DNA of 64,000 nt from Cardiocondyla obscurior (lineage: Eukaryota; Arthropoda; Insecta; Hymenoptera; Formicidae), in assembly GCF_019399895.1 (NCBI RefSeq), contig NC_091878.1, positions 124,001 through 188,000 on the forward strand. Reading direction: 5' to 3'. Both the position numbers and the translations under genes were made by a program. This document shows positions 11,801-24,700 of this stretch, piece by piece. Below the pieces are notes generated by a model. That model did not search any database, was not told where the DNA came from, and saw nothing but the letters and a program-made list of their open reading frames with translations. The first letter of the stretch is position 1; every line of letters begins with the position of its first letter.

Positions 11801-14800
11801 ACTATCAACTTTTTCATTGATACAAGACGACATTTCTTCAACGACTTCATTTATAGTCGCTCCTCTCACAGTCGCTATTGTTTTTTTTATCCGCGGTGAA
11901 ATAAACGTTGCCTTTTTTTTTTTTTTTTTTTTTTTTTTGCACACACTCGCGATCTCTTGAAAATCTATGCGCCTTCTTAATTTAACTTTTCGTTTCTGTT
12001 TTTACAAATTATGACGAATAAAAAAAAAAAAAAAAAAAAAAAAAATTATACAGATATCAATTACAAAAACGCAATTGCTTATAATTGATTACTAAAATTT
12101 AAGTTTTATTTGCATTTATTAATTCAACAATTTAATTAAATAATACCGCATGAAATTATATTTACTTGTAACATTTCACATAAAAGGAAAAGAAAAAGAT
12201 TATTATTCTACAAATTACAACATTACGTAGAAATTAAGTTTTGCGGCAGCTGTCCGATGGAGCACTCGTCACTTCTTTTTCTTTATCCAAATTGGAAAAT
12301 GTCAAGCGTCGTTAATGCGTTGATTCGCATTTAATTCCGAATCCCGTTTACCGCGCACGTAGGAAGGAAATTTTCCGTCGAGTCTTAATTTGCGGCTCCC
12401 TTCGATCGTTTAGAGGCGTAATCGCGCTTTCTTCCAATTCGCCTCGGTTATGCTGCGTACGCCGTGGTATTTACGCGTGGCTACGTGATCTCACGTGTAC
12501 GTATGTATGTATGTATGTATGTATGTATGTATGTATGTATGTATGTATGTATGTATGTACGTACGCGGGTAACCGCTGCGGCAACCGAGTTTCTTCGGTA
12601 CGTGACTTTACCGTTAGACCGCTTCTCTGTTTCTTCTGTCCGCGCGAGTTGCCTACATACGGAGCAAGCCACTATATGCGTTTAATGAACGAGTTTTCGA
12701 CGTCCCCCTCACCGTATTCCTCCTCTCTTTCCTTCTGCCTTCCTTTCTTTTTCTCTGTCGCTGTATCTTCGCGCAGGTTGAAGCATAACGAGGGAGAGGT
12801 CATCCCCGCGATTCCACCCCCGGGAAATTAAATAGAATTACGCTAATTCTGTTCATACTTTGAAGAGAGAACGAGGTTTAAAAATTCTTCAATAATGTAA
12901 CTTGAACTGCAAGAGGCTCAACATATTAGGTCCGCGATGACGACGACGCTCAACTTTTTATAACGCCAGTTTTATTTAACAGGATTCGAACAAATAGATT
13001 GGGAGATACCGTTTCTTAATAATGTAGCGTAAGTAGTCGCGGACGATTCTAAAATGCGCGGGGAGATTTTATATATTATATATTATGAATTGCGGGAGCT
13101 CAAGATATATATTAATGTATTTTGGTCTCGTGTGCAGAAATATTTATGCAAAAGGTAGGAACAGTTTCAAGTATAAGTTTTCTTTATATCTCATTAACAA
13201 TGCGATTCCGAGGCAAAAGAAGATATTCTTAAGATACCGGGAGGGTTCGCAGAGGCAACAAGAGCGCGAGAGGAGCATTCGGCCGAGAGGGAGAACACGA
13301 GTTTCATTTGAATAGAATGGATCGATAGTGATTTACGATACCCGATGCTGCGCGCACTCGTGACCGTTTTCCATTTCTCCTAAGCTGCACTTTACCGTCG
13401 CAGTCCTGGCTCTTTATGAGCGTCGTTTGCGCGTACGATATCAGAAAATTCACTGTACCCTTCAGAGGCAGATATGGCATTTGCCGCGGCGTCGGTGGTT
13501 AGCGTATGACGCGACAAATCGATTTCCACCCCCTGAGCCGGGCCTAAAGGGCCTAAAGTGATGAAGAAGACGGGGGAGAAAGTAGCGAGACCTTAGTTCT
13601 CGTGGGAGGTTAACTACTAACTGGGTTTCATACGCTAACCGCCGTCGCCGCGGCAAATGCCATATCTGCTTCTCATTGTACACCCGCGCGTTTGCTTTTT
13701 GCGACGGAAATGGAACAAACGTGTACGATCGACAGTTACGACGGACGGCTAATTGCTACAAGTGCGAAAGTGCGAGCCCCTTTTCCGAAACGCCTGTTAT
13801 CTGAAACTGGTCGCTAATAAAATCTCGCGAAGCGTTACGTCGCGATAATCTGAAGAGATGGAGGAAAAAAAAAAAAAAAAGTCAGTTTCTTAATACGCGG
13901 TGAGAAGACAGGGTTTAGCAAAATTTAGCGTGCTTCGCGGAACGTGTGCGAGAAGCTTCGCGATATACAATGAGAAATCAGGAAGATCCGCCATCTCCGA
14001 TGTTGCGATATATACCCCCTGCCTCGTAGATGCTTGGGTCAGCAATCTTGACGTCAGAGAGAATGAAACTCCATCGTGTAAAATTATGCGTGAACCAGCG
14101 GCGGGGCATTCGCGTGCAACGGTATCTCATGTGCGACGCGGCCGTCTGACTTTGACGAGCTTCATTCAACGTCGACTGCGCGTAGCGCACAAGAAATGCT
14201 TCGCACAAAAGTCGGAGAGGAGAGAAGCCGGGGGTGGGAAGGTAAGGGAACGCACTTTAACGATAATACTTTTGCGGCGAGTGCCGCCGTTACGAAATGC
14301 GGTAATGATTTAGAGTTCATTACTTCAAATGAGAATCGGAAGACAAAAAGAGGACGGGTAATTAGGATTAAAACGCGACCCATTACCCGCGAAACTGTCC
14401 CGCGCTTCATTTTAGATTCGCAGATTGAATTTTTTAATCGTTACTTCTTTTTTTTTTTTTTTTCTTTTTATCGATACATTAAATTAATTAAACTATTTAG
14501 GTTTTACATTATTACACGTGACAATTTCGCGCTTTTCTTTTTCCGATCATAGCCAAGATATTAAAAAAAAAAATAATAATAATAAAAAAAAAGAGAGCAG
14601 TGGAAAAGGATCGTTGATCGATGGTAACAAATGGTATGGACGCGGTGAGAGAATGACGGTAACGTGCGTATTCTATCTGGCGCAAACACACGGAGGCGGA
14701 TTCTCAGAACGGGAGGGAGGCCATTACCGGTACACGGCCGCGTCCTGATATCTCAATATGTGCCCTTAGCTCGAATCCATTATAATGCCTCGGGGATACC

Positions 14801-17800
14801 GCGAGGACAATCGTCGCGTATGGTCGTGTATGGAGAAAGAGGGCAAGAAGAAGAAGAAAGAGAGAGCTCGTTCGGTATTGCATCGCGAGAATAGCCATCA
14901 GACGCGGTCGTTCTTGGAACGCCACCCGGAGTTCTTTCGCCGCAAATTTCGCGCGCGAGACCCCGTCGTCAGAATTTCGCCACCGTGACGAAGAATTTTT
15001 CACGCGATCAGGTCGCCTCTCCCTGGAATAAACGTCGAAGGACGCTTTGGACAATGGGGTGACGTTTCGTTAGGAATCCTTAATTTCGAAATGGTAAAAC
15101 GCAAGCAGGGCCATCGAACGCACATTTCAGTGCAAGGCGCGGTAAAGCTAAAGCGTGGATTTTCTGAAAAAGAGGAAATATACCCGCGCGCGCGTCCTCG
15201 ACGTGGCAAGCTCGTCAATTTTGCGCCGTCATTTCGCGAACGATGTCTCGATAAAACCGCGTTACAACCGGTGATTTCATAGAATGCGGGACGCGCCCGG
15301 GGATGCACTTACGGATGCGAATTACCGTGTCGCTACGCGTCGTAAACACGGCAACGTTATGTCTTCTACAGGAAGTATCGATGACGTACTCCTTTTTTAT
15401 TTTTTTTTTCTTTTTCCCCGATTTTACTCGCCCCCGCGTCGCTCGTACGCGCGGTCGTTTCTCTGCTGCGTATACCGTAGACGTAGCACGAGAATCCTAC
15501 TCTCGTTATGTGGCGTATACTATCCTGAAAAGCGATAACACGCCTCTTACGTATATATTACGGGGGCGTTACAGAATTTTGATCGCCGTAAGAAGTTGGA
15601 CATTCGCGAAGAGATGAAAATTACCGCAGCAATCTGTATTTTGCCGTTTGGTCTTACTTTCGGAACGTTTTATATGGTACATGTGAATATAGACAATTTC
15701 GAACGTTTTAAAGAAGATGTCGAAAAGCCATTTAATTGCATCGAAATTCAAAAAATTGTTTGGCTGATATTAATATAAAAAAAAATATGACCGGAAAACC
15801 GATTGAGTTTGTGAAAAGGATGCTGCGGTTATACGAATTGATTGTTAACGCATTTCTCATTTATTTTTTTCTAAGAATCCTCTTTGTTTCTCACGATCGA
15901 TCAGAAAGATTGATCGTGAGACTTGAACGCGGCGGCGAGAGTCCAACATATACGATTAGCACCTTTTACCCTAGTTTGAGATATATGTCCACGGAAATAA
16001 ATATGAGAAAATATACGCTCCTTCGTCGCGGACGTATTGTGCGCGTGATATAATCCGCTTCTCGTTCACTTCGGCCGAGGATATGACAATGGTATAGTTA
16101 CGTGGGTAGCGAACAAGAAAACTGTGCAACTCCTACGCGAGAGGCTTTCTAGGCTTCCAAGAAGTAGTGCGCCTTTGCGAATGCACTTATTCGATAGCAG
16201 TCCTTTTTCTCTTCCTGCTCTCCCCCGCGTCTCCGTTCTCGCTATTTCACGATTCAAGTAGCGAAGCAGGGCTGCGAATGATCCAGCTTATCCAAATCTG
16301 ACCGACCAAGTTATATCGCGTAGACTAATTATACCTGCGAGAAAAAAAAAAATGAAGCGTTTTAAAGCGCGCGGGAGATCTTTATCTTTATAGTCGCTCA
16401 CTCGCGATGAAATATCCGTGATAACACGATGGAGTTAATGGCTGGTTTAATTTTATTTTCTTTTAATTACTCGGTCCACTTAAATCTCTTTTATTTTTAA
16501 GCTGCAAGTCACCGAAGGTATTCTCGTTTTTGCGCGCATAATTGTTGCTCTTTTCTCCGCATGTGATTTCCTTAAACACCTCTTAGGTAGATAGACATGG
16601 TTCGCTCGATATTAATTCTTTTCCTAGAAATTATTAACGCTTTATTTTTAACTCGTCGTAAGTACTTATCGTTTGTTTGTTTCCTCCTCTTTTTTTTTTC
16701 GAGGAGGGCACCCAAGAGTCTCTTCTCCCGACTCGATGAATCTACGCTCGATCTTACCGCATTCGCCGATTCCTTCGCGTATGCGAGCCACGCTCCGCAC
16801 CGCTGAATTAAACATAAGTTAGCATGCGCATAATATATGCCGCGAATGTTACCGGCATGGCGGTTGTGAAATGCGATTCGATAGTTTTATCCGCGTAGCT
16901 TTTTGGAGGAAGAATTCTGTCTTGCGATTCCGCCACAAACACAAGTCGCTTTTATTTTCTTTTTATTAATTGTTAGATGCGAGATTTATCTCTTAATTTT
17001 ATATACCTGTGATTCGCCAAATACCTATCTTTACGACAATCATTACTTTATCGTTAAAGATTTATTTTATCGTTACACCGCGAGCGATCGGCAAATATTT
17101 TCCGATAATACCTATGAATTAAAATCTTTTATAATGCTAAATGTGTACTCGGGTGCAGAGCAAACGTTCTTACAGCTATTCCGTGCGTATTTAGATATTT
17201 GTTTAGCTATAACGTAATGCAATGTTTAGAAGGCGCAATAAACTGTACGGCTGAAGAAAAAAGTGCAAAGAAGTATTTATTGCTGTCATGTCGCACGTCC
17301 GATACGATCGGGAGAGAACATAGACTGCATTTCCGGACTGCATCGGGCAGCCAATGTACCGTTGGGTTTTGCCATCCATCGCGATAAAGCGCAGAGACCC
17401 GAAGAGAGAGAGAGAGAGAGAGCAGGAGAGATTCCCGTAATTATCGTCATTATCGTCGTTATTCTATGTAGCGCGGATATTCGCCCCTCGAGGGCTTTTG
17501 CTCGTTCTCGCCTCGCTTCGGATCGCTGCCTATTAACGATTAAATTATGTCATAACGGTTTGATCGGCGTCGTGGAGCGCGCGTATGGAATGCTACTTGC
17601 GTGATAAAAAGGAAAAGAAAAAAAATTCGATGCGTTTCGAGTGATTAACTAGTTCACTGCTAAGCTCTCCTTCCCCCATTCGACGTCTGGGGTCGAGATC
17701 TCTTATCCGTTCTCTCATGAATGTAATAAATCGTAAAAGAGCATCGAATCGTAACGAGATTATCTTCGCTATAGTTAGACAAAACGACGTGGTTTTAATT

Positions 17801-20583
17801 TAGAGTATGAAATTTACACCAAGTTGCTTGTATTTTTTTTTTTTTTTTTTCTTAGCCGCAATGGGTGTTGGGTATTATCAATTAATTTATCCGCGACGTC
17901 CTTCTCCTGCTCTTCCCTTTGTATTTCTTGTCACGGCGGTTTATATTAACCCACCGAGCTATTCACAGTCGCCTTACAACCGAAGGTGTAACCCCTCTCA
18001 TCCCGCCTCAGCCTCTTCCTCATTCTCTCTCCGTCTTTTTCGTCGCGCCGTTCCCTTTCACGGGTTGCAGATTATCTCGGCTCGCCACATGTCGAAGAGA
18101 GGTGGCCGGTCCTCTCCCGTGCCGGTGGAGTGGACCGGCAGCCTTCAAGGTCGGTCACTTCGGGTTTTCCAAATCGTGGTCCTGCATGATGGGCAACTTC
18201 CTATCGCCGTCCTCGTCTCGCCCGCGATGCTGCGAAGCGAGCTAAAGGAACCGAGTAAAGTGAAGGCAAAAAAACAACGTCGATGTAATTTCGACGGGCA
18301 AAAAATCTCCCAACTATCACTCGATGGCGACCCTTCGGTCGAATATGGAACACGTGTAACGATACATTTTGATGAACGACCGAATGTTAGTTTTGCGCTA
18401 GAGATATCGTCCCCGGAATGTCAAATCACGGGAGGAGAGGGAGCGAAAAAATTAGAAATTTACGAGTTAGGAAACGGGTCTCTCAATCTCTATCGAATCG
18501 ATGACGTACCTCCGTTTGGTATTCACTTGCGCATTCCACTGGGAAACGATTTTATTTGTTCCGCTACGTTCTCTGAAGGTTTATTAAATTTTTGACAATA
18601 CTCGCTATGAATATAAACTATCTTTAATAAAAAAAAAAAAAAAAAAGGGATCCTCAGTTTTTGAGTTGCGTAATTTAACACATTTAATTTTGTAAAAAAA
18701 GATACGTATTACATGGCGTACAAAAAAGAAATTAAACAACCTTACAATATTTCAAAGAGGCGAGATAAAATCATAGTTCCGAAGAATAGATTCGACATTC
18801 GTGACCCTTTATCAGAGCTCAGAAAATAACTCTGAGATTTTACGTTTGATTTTTTTACCGATCAATCTTGCGATCGATCGACACTCGGAGAACGGCCCAT
18901 AAATTAAACTATAGTGTTCTTTCTTTCTTTTTCTCTATTTTTTTTTTTTTTTTTTACACGGCTAATCTAAAAGCGGCGCAAGGTCCTGCGTCACGAGCGA
19001 CAAGGGACGGCTTCGAACACGGAAGCTTGTCTGTCGAAATCACTCACTTATTACGCAGCAATGCCGCGAAGTCGCTTTATGCGGTGTACGAAACAATTAC
19101 GTAACTTTTCTTTTTGCATCTTGTTAACCGTTGAAATCTACGACAAGCGCAAACTCCATGGATAATATGTAAATGCCGAAAAAAAAAAAATGAGCTTCTT
19201 TTTTCACGTGTCGCTAATTTTACGAAAACAACTCTAGGGCAATTTTACGGCGAGCTTGGATTATCGTGGAGAAACGTTTGCCCACGCGTTAAATTTCCTC
19301 GGACCCGAGGAAGAGAAACGCCGCTCTGAATGTCTTTCGCGTGCGCAATCGAAGCGCTCGATTGCGCGAAACCTGGCGCGAATTTTTCACAGTCGTAACG
19401 CCCGCTGTAACACGCCGTGAAACGTGCACGTGTGAAGTGGGCACACATGCGTGTAAGACATTGTAGCCGCGAGGGCGATGCGTGGGCGGTAAAGTGTTAT
19501 TAATAGCGTACACCGTCGATATATCGACTACGGGCGGAGCAACGATGCGCAATAATGAGGCAATTATTAACGAGAGTCGATTAACGGTCGTGAGAGAGCA
19601 CTCGAGGGAGAGACGTTTCAACAAATTTTTCCCATAAAATTATCATACGATTGTTACATAAATCTCTGCGTGACACGCCGTGTCCCGTTGGCTTCTTCGG
19701 CTATCGATCAGCTGTATTACTTATCTTCGCTCCAATACTCCTTTGTTAGTGTCCTTTGATATATCGAACTCTTGCAATTCAAAATTAAACTTCTGGCCGG
19801 AGCCAGAGGCCTGTGATTATAAATAGAGGATAAAATTGATAATTATATTAAAGTAAACAAGTAGGGTTACCGAGATTATTAATAAAGCAATACGCTGTTG
19901 TAAAAATAGCAACGAAAAAGAAACAGTGCAGGACTCATTATTAATGAGATATGAACTTTTATATTTTCTTATCAAAATTTTAATTAAATTTATCTATTAA
20001 AAATTTTTTTTTTTTTTTTTCTACATTTTTTTGTATGTGTTGATGAATTTAGAGGGAAATAGTTGTAGAAAATATTTTTTTGCGGTACGCTGAAATAAAT
20101 ATTAATAAACCTGAGAGATAGAAAGACGAGCGGGATAAGGGAACAAACGAAGCCGACATTTGCGAATTTATCTCGCGAAATAAACGTGATGTTTGAAATC
20201 TGTAGTCTTCTCGAGTGAAGTCGAGGAGAAGAAGAAGGTCCCTGTGCAGCGGGACGCTTGCGGTTCCCGGACGCGAATTTACGATCCTCGTTGGATTATC
20301 CGGACGTAGGATAGTGCCCTAGGACGCGATCTCGTTGGGGGAATCCAAGACGCTTGCGAGGCGCTTAATAACGCTACTTTAAAGCGCGCTCGCGCTGGAC
20401 AAAAGCCGACCTGCCATAACTTCTTCACGGTGATGCACCGACGGCATTACTGTGGCGCGTTATGCCCCCATTATGCGGTATTATGTTACTATTTACGCTA
20501 TCGCGCGGCTGCCTATTTATTTGTCTTGCCTCGCTGACCGTTCCTGAACTACCTACTCGATCTTCCGCTTTTTCCTACTGCAC

Positions 20584-20670
<87 letters not shown>

Positions 20671-21683
20671 TCGTCAGAAGCCTCGTCAAGAAATCACCTA
20701 GAGCGCAAATTAGTCGACAATTATCAACCACGAATCCGTTTCCACAACTAATCCTGCCAAATAACTCTGTCCGCGTGTTTAGAAATTTTACTTGCGTGAC
20801 AAAAATTGTAAAGATTACGTTCGCGGAAATATAATTTCACGTAAAAAAAAAAAAAAAAAATTAAAACAAAATACAAAAAAGACGAAAGGGAACAAGCGGG
20901 CTTTCAAACCGCTTTAAGACCGTGTCTCTCCCGATAGTCGACACGAAGGCAGATCTCTCCCTCGAGTAAGCAACGCCGAGCCTCGCAGTGGTGCGCCGCG
21001 AGTATCTCGCGCGACAAGGGAAACGCTGTTATCCCGAGATAAAGCGCTGAATTTAACGGCGAGGCACGAGAATGGAGGAAACGCGGCGAGAGAGTTCGGT
21101 CATTAGTGTCCGCGATGCCGTCGTTTACCCAACGCGTGGCGATAAAGTAACCCCGTCGGGAAGGGGTTGCGCTTTGTCGCCGCGCGAAACGCAACGTCCA
21201 CTCGCGGCTAGTCGCTGCGTTTCCGCACGGGTCCTTCGGACTGTACGTTACGCGCATTATCGCCGTGCAAGCGAGGCATTGCACACGCCTTGTAATTTCC
21301 GCACTCGAGTGTTACGCGAACAACGACTGTACGCCGTTACGCCGCGCGCATCTGCTCTTACCGCTGATATATTGATTATTACACGCTTTCTTGGCGCATT
21401 ACCTGGTTTTTAAACACGGCTTCCTCTACACTTTACGCCCGCGCCTCGTATGTATCTTCACTGATTTAATTGTATTCTAATTAAAAAAAAAAAAAATTAC
21501 GTCCGGCGATACCTGCTCTCTAAATATGTAAGCTTAGATTTTCACGTTTTAAGGTGTAGTTGAAAATTCAAGGAGAATCGCTTGCCGAATCTTTTATACA
21601 AACGCTAAAAATAATAATTTTTATGCTTATGGAATTTATTCATTAAACGAATAAATAGAAATATCAAAGAATTTAATCAACTC

Positions 21684-21718
<35 letters not shown>

Positions 21719-24700
21719 GCTGTACGGAATGTCCGGGGTTTGTCATAATCTGTGAAATATAGCCGCGAACGGTTGTAAGTTAAACGAGCGATCGTTATCA
21801 TTTTTCCTATTTGTTCGTCGCTCGCAAGATGGATAATTGATTACGCGAATAACCGCGCGACCGCGAAGAAATAATCTTCTCGCGTCGAGATTGCACTTAA
21901 TTTGTAATAGGGACCTTTTTTTTTTTTCTATCGAGATTAAATGCTTCGGCCTTGAGGCGTATGGGACATAATTAAGGTAACGTATCTAAAGGTAGGATTT
22001 TACGCGGGCCGTGAAACGAGAAAATAATTTCGATCCTAACTGCACGGCGAAAAAGAAATGTGAGAGAATACGCGGTACGGTGGATAGATAAATGAAAAAT
22101 TTCAAGGATGCATTCGTTCGCAAAAAAGTCGCAGAAAAAAAAAGAAAAGACCCTTGAAACGAAAGATTCATAAAAGTTCGATAGAAAGTGCGCGAGGGCA
22201 AACATCGCGCTAAATGTATGCGCGATTTAAAGTCGCCGCTTTGACGCTTGATTAAGATTTAATGACAATGTAATGGAAGGTGCCTAAGTAGAAAGATGTA
22301 ATCGGGAGGCGAGTCAAGTGTACGGAATTGAAGTGGGAAAACCTACTACTCACTCGTAATGTTTATATCTCGCGTCAAGATGCTGCGATACTATTTTAAT
22401 GCGGCTTTATGACGACGCATACGCACACTCACGCGCACCCGCGGGCACAGGCGGCGGCGATTAATCCGGGAGAAAAAAAAAAAAAAGAAAAAGAAAAAAT
22501 TATGCAGATGAGACTCGAGGGTACCGAGGCGCTCCGTTGTCTTACTGTTGCACTAATAATGCATAGAAATCAGCCGCAAAAATACTTCCTGCATCTCCGT
22601 TCGAGGAATACGTGAGTAATCCTCGACACTTGTGCCGTGCGATTATAACCACCGCTGATTTCTCCGCGTGCGAACGAGCAATGAATATGCATACGCTTCT
22701 TTTTGATCCTTCGTAAGTAGAATTCATAAAGGAGAACAAGGCTGCGAAACTGTAATATCAAATCGATTACAATTGATCGAAGCCGAGCGAGAAAGTTCGC
22801 TGAAAGATCATTCTTATCTAGTCTCTCGTATTGTAAACGATTTGCGATACGGGCGTTGTTTTTCTTCGAAGCCGACTAGCGTTCTCCGCGGAGCGAGCGA
22901 ACAGCGGAAGCGCCGTTTTACGTCTTTGCTTATTAATTTTATATAAGCGTTTAATTTTAATGGCCGAGAGCGGCCGTGTAACAGCGCGATCCCGGACCGA
23001 GACCAAGTTTGAATGGGCGGCGAACTGGAAATTGGGTTTCTAGAGTAATTCAGCGATATGATGACGCACGCGAGCCGCAATTCCCGCGTTCAGGTTGAGG
23101 CGGCTGACATCGGTTTGCCGCATTTAGCGTTAGTGGAATTAATTGCACGACGCACGAACGCCCGAGCGAAATAAACGCCCTGGCAAGGTGGAAGAATACC
23201 GGTCGCGCGATTGGCCGCTCGCACATCGCGCCTTGTCACAATGATGGTAATTCGGGAGGAAATTCCTCTCATAAATATTCCGACTCGTAAACCGACGTGA
23301 TGATGCGGATAAAGATATATCTCGCGTATACGAATACATGTGTATCTGTGGATCTGTATACAGAGTGTCTCATTTCTACCGTGTTATAGTTTAATAACAG
23401 ATGCCTTTTCGATGGCGAATTTCGAGATGGTTTTTTTTTTTTTTTGTAGGGAAAAAAAAGAAACAAAAAAAGAAAAAACACGTTCGAATTTGTTACACTT
23501 TCAGAAAAACGCCTTATGCACGACAAAAAGTTGTATTATGTGGTTGACCTCCCTTACCGAATCCGAAAAATCCAATGACGAAAAATTTCGGGATTGCAAT
23601 GGTGAAGGCCTCGTCTCTTTACGTTTTCACGCTGCGCGTTAATAACTACATTATGAGGCGGGGTGACCGCGGATGAGGTAATTATCAAGAATATCAGGTA
23701 CGACGGAATGGCCGTTTTAATTGCCCGGCAGATCTCATATAGCGAAAACAAAGACGCAGTCGTGTCAATTAAAATAAAGATATCTCTTCATATTTCTTCA
23801 TTAGAGTAAATTTGCAAAAAGATAAGAACTAAATCAGTTACACGGGATTAAAAGAGTTGTTTATGAGGCATCCGAAATCAGATTTATTATTAGATTGAAA
23901 TTAGAAAGTGAGATCGTAATTATATATTTTTTACATAAAGATAAAAAATTTTTCGTAACAATTCATACAAATATAGACAAAATAAGCGCAATTTTTTTAA
24001 TATATATAAATATATTTTAGACACTCCCGTTTTTATGACCGTCTCGTAACTTTTCACCTTTCCTTTTTTCTTTTTTTTTCTTTTTTATCGCGAACGTGGA
24101 ATGCATATTAAAATATGCGTTCCACCGGTGTGACTCGATAGACGGCAAGAAGAAGATTTTTACGGGATACGAACGAAAACCGCGTCTGGAGAAGAACATC
24201 TCGCGTCTCATTTCGTGGTCATAGTGTTATCGAAGGTCGCGATTTCTCGCTCAAAATGTCACCGTGCACGTTCAAAGTCCGATGAGATCGTGAAAACTCG
24301 AAACGTATTACGAAACCATGCGTGGCCGATAACTCGCGCGCGTTATCGCACCCGATGCCAGGCATCTCACAACGACAAACTCGTCTTCTCGTGGTTAACA
24401 ACAAAATGACATAATATATCACAACAGTCGTAACGTGTGTTGATTCAAAGTAAAAAATAAAAAAGAAAAAGTATTCGTTATAACTTGTAACTATTATACA
24501 TATACATATATATATCTCGTAGTCGCAAAGGCGATATATTAGCGGCGTGTGACTTTTTTTTGGGGGGTTTTTAATTTTGTTACGAAAAAAAAAAGGCCGA
24601 GACACACATTTCGGAGGAATTATTTCCGTGGAAGAGCTCGATTTGCGCGTTGCGACGAGGGGAAAAGACGGTGACGGGATACCGCGTGCCGGCGTGTAGT

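Noticed and set aside
12502..12640. YVCM-repeat frames
   Set aside because: Direct translation of the GTAT microsatellite.
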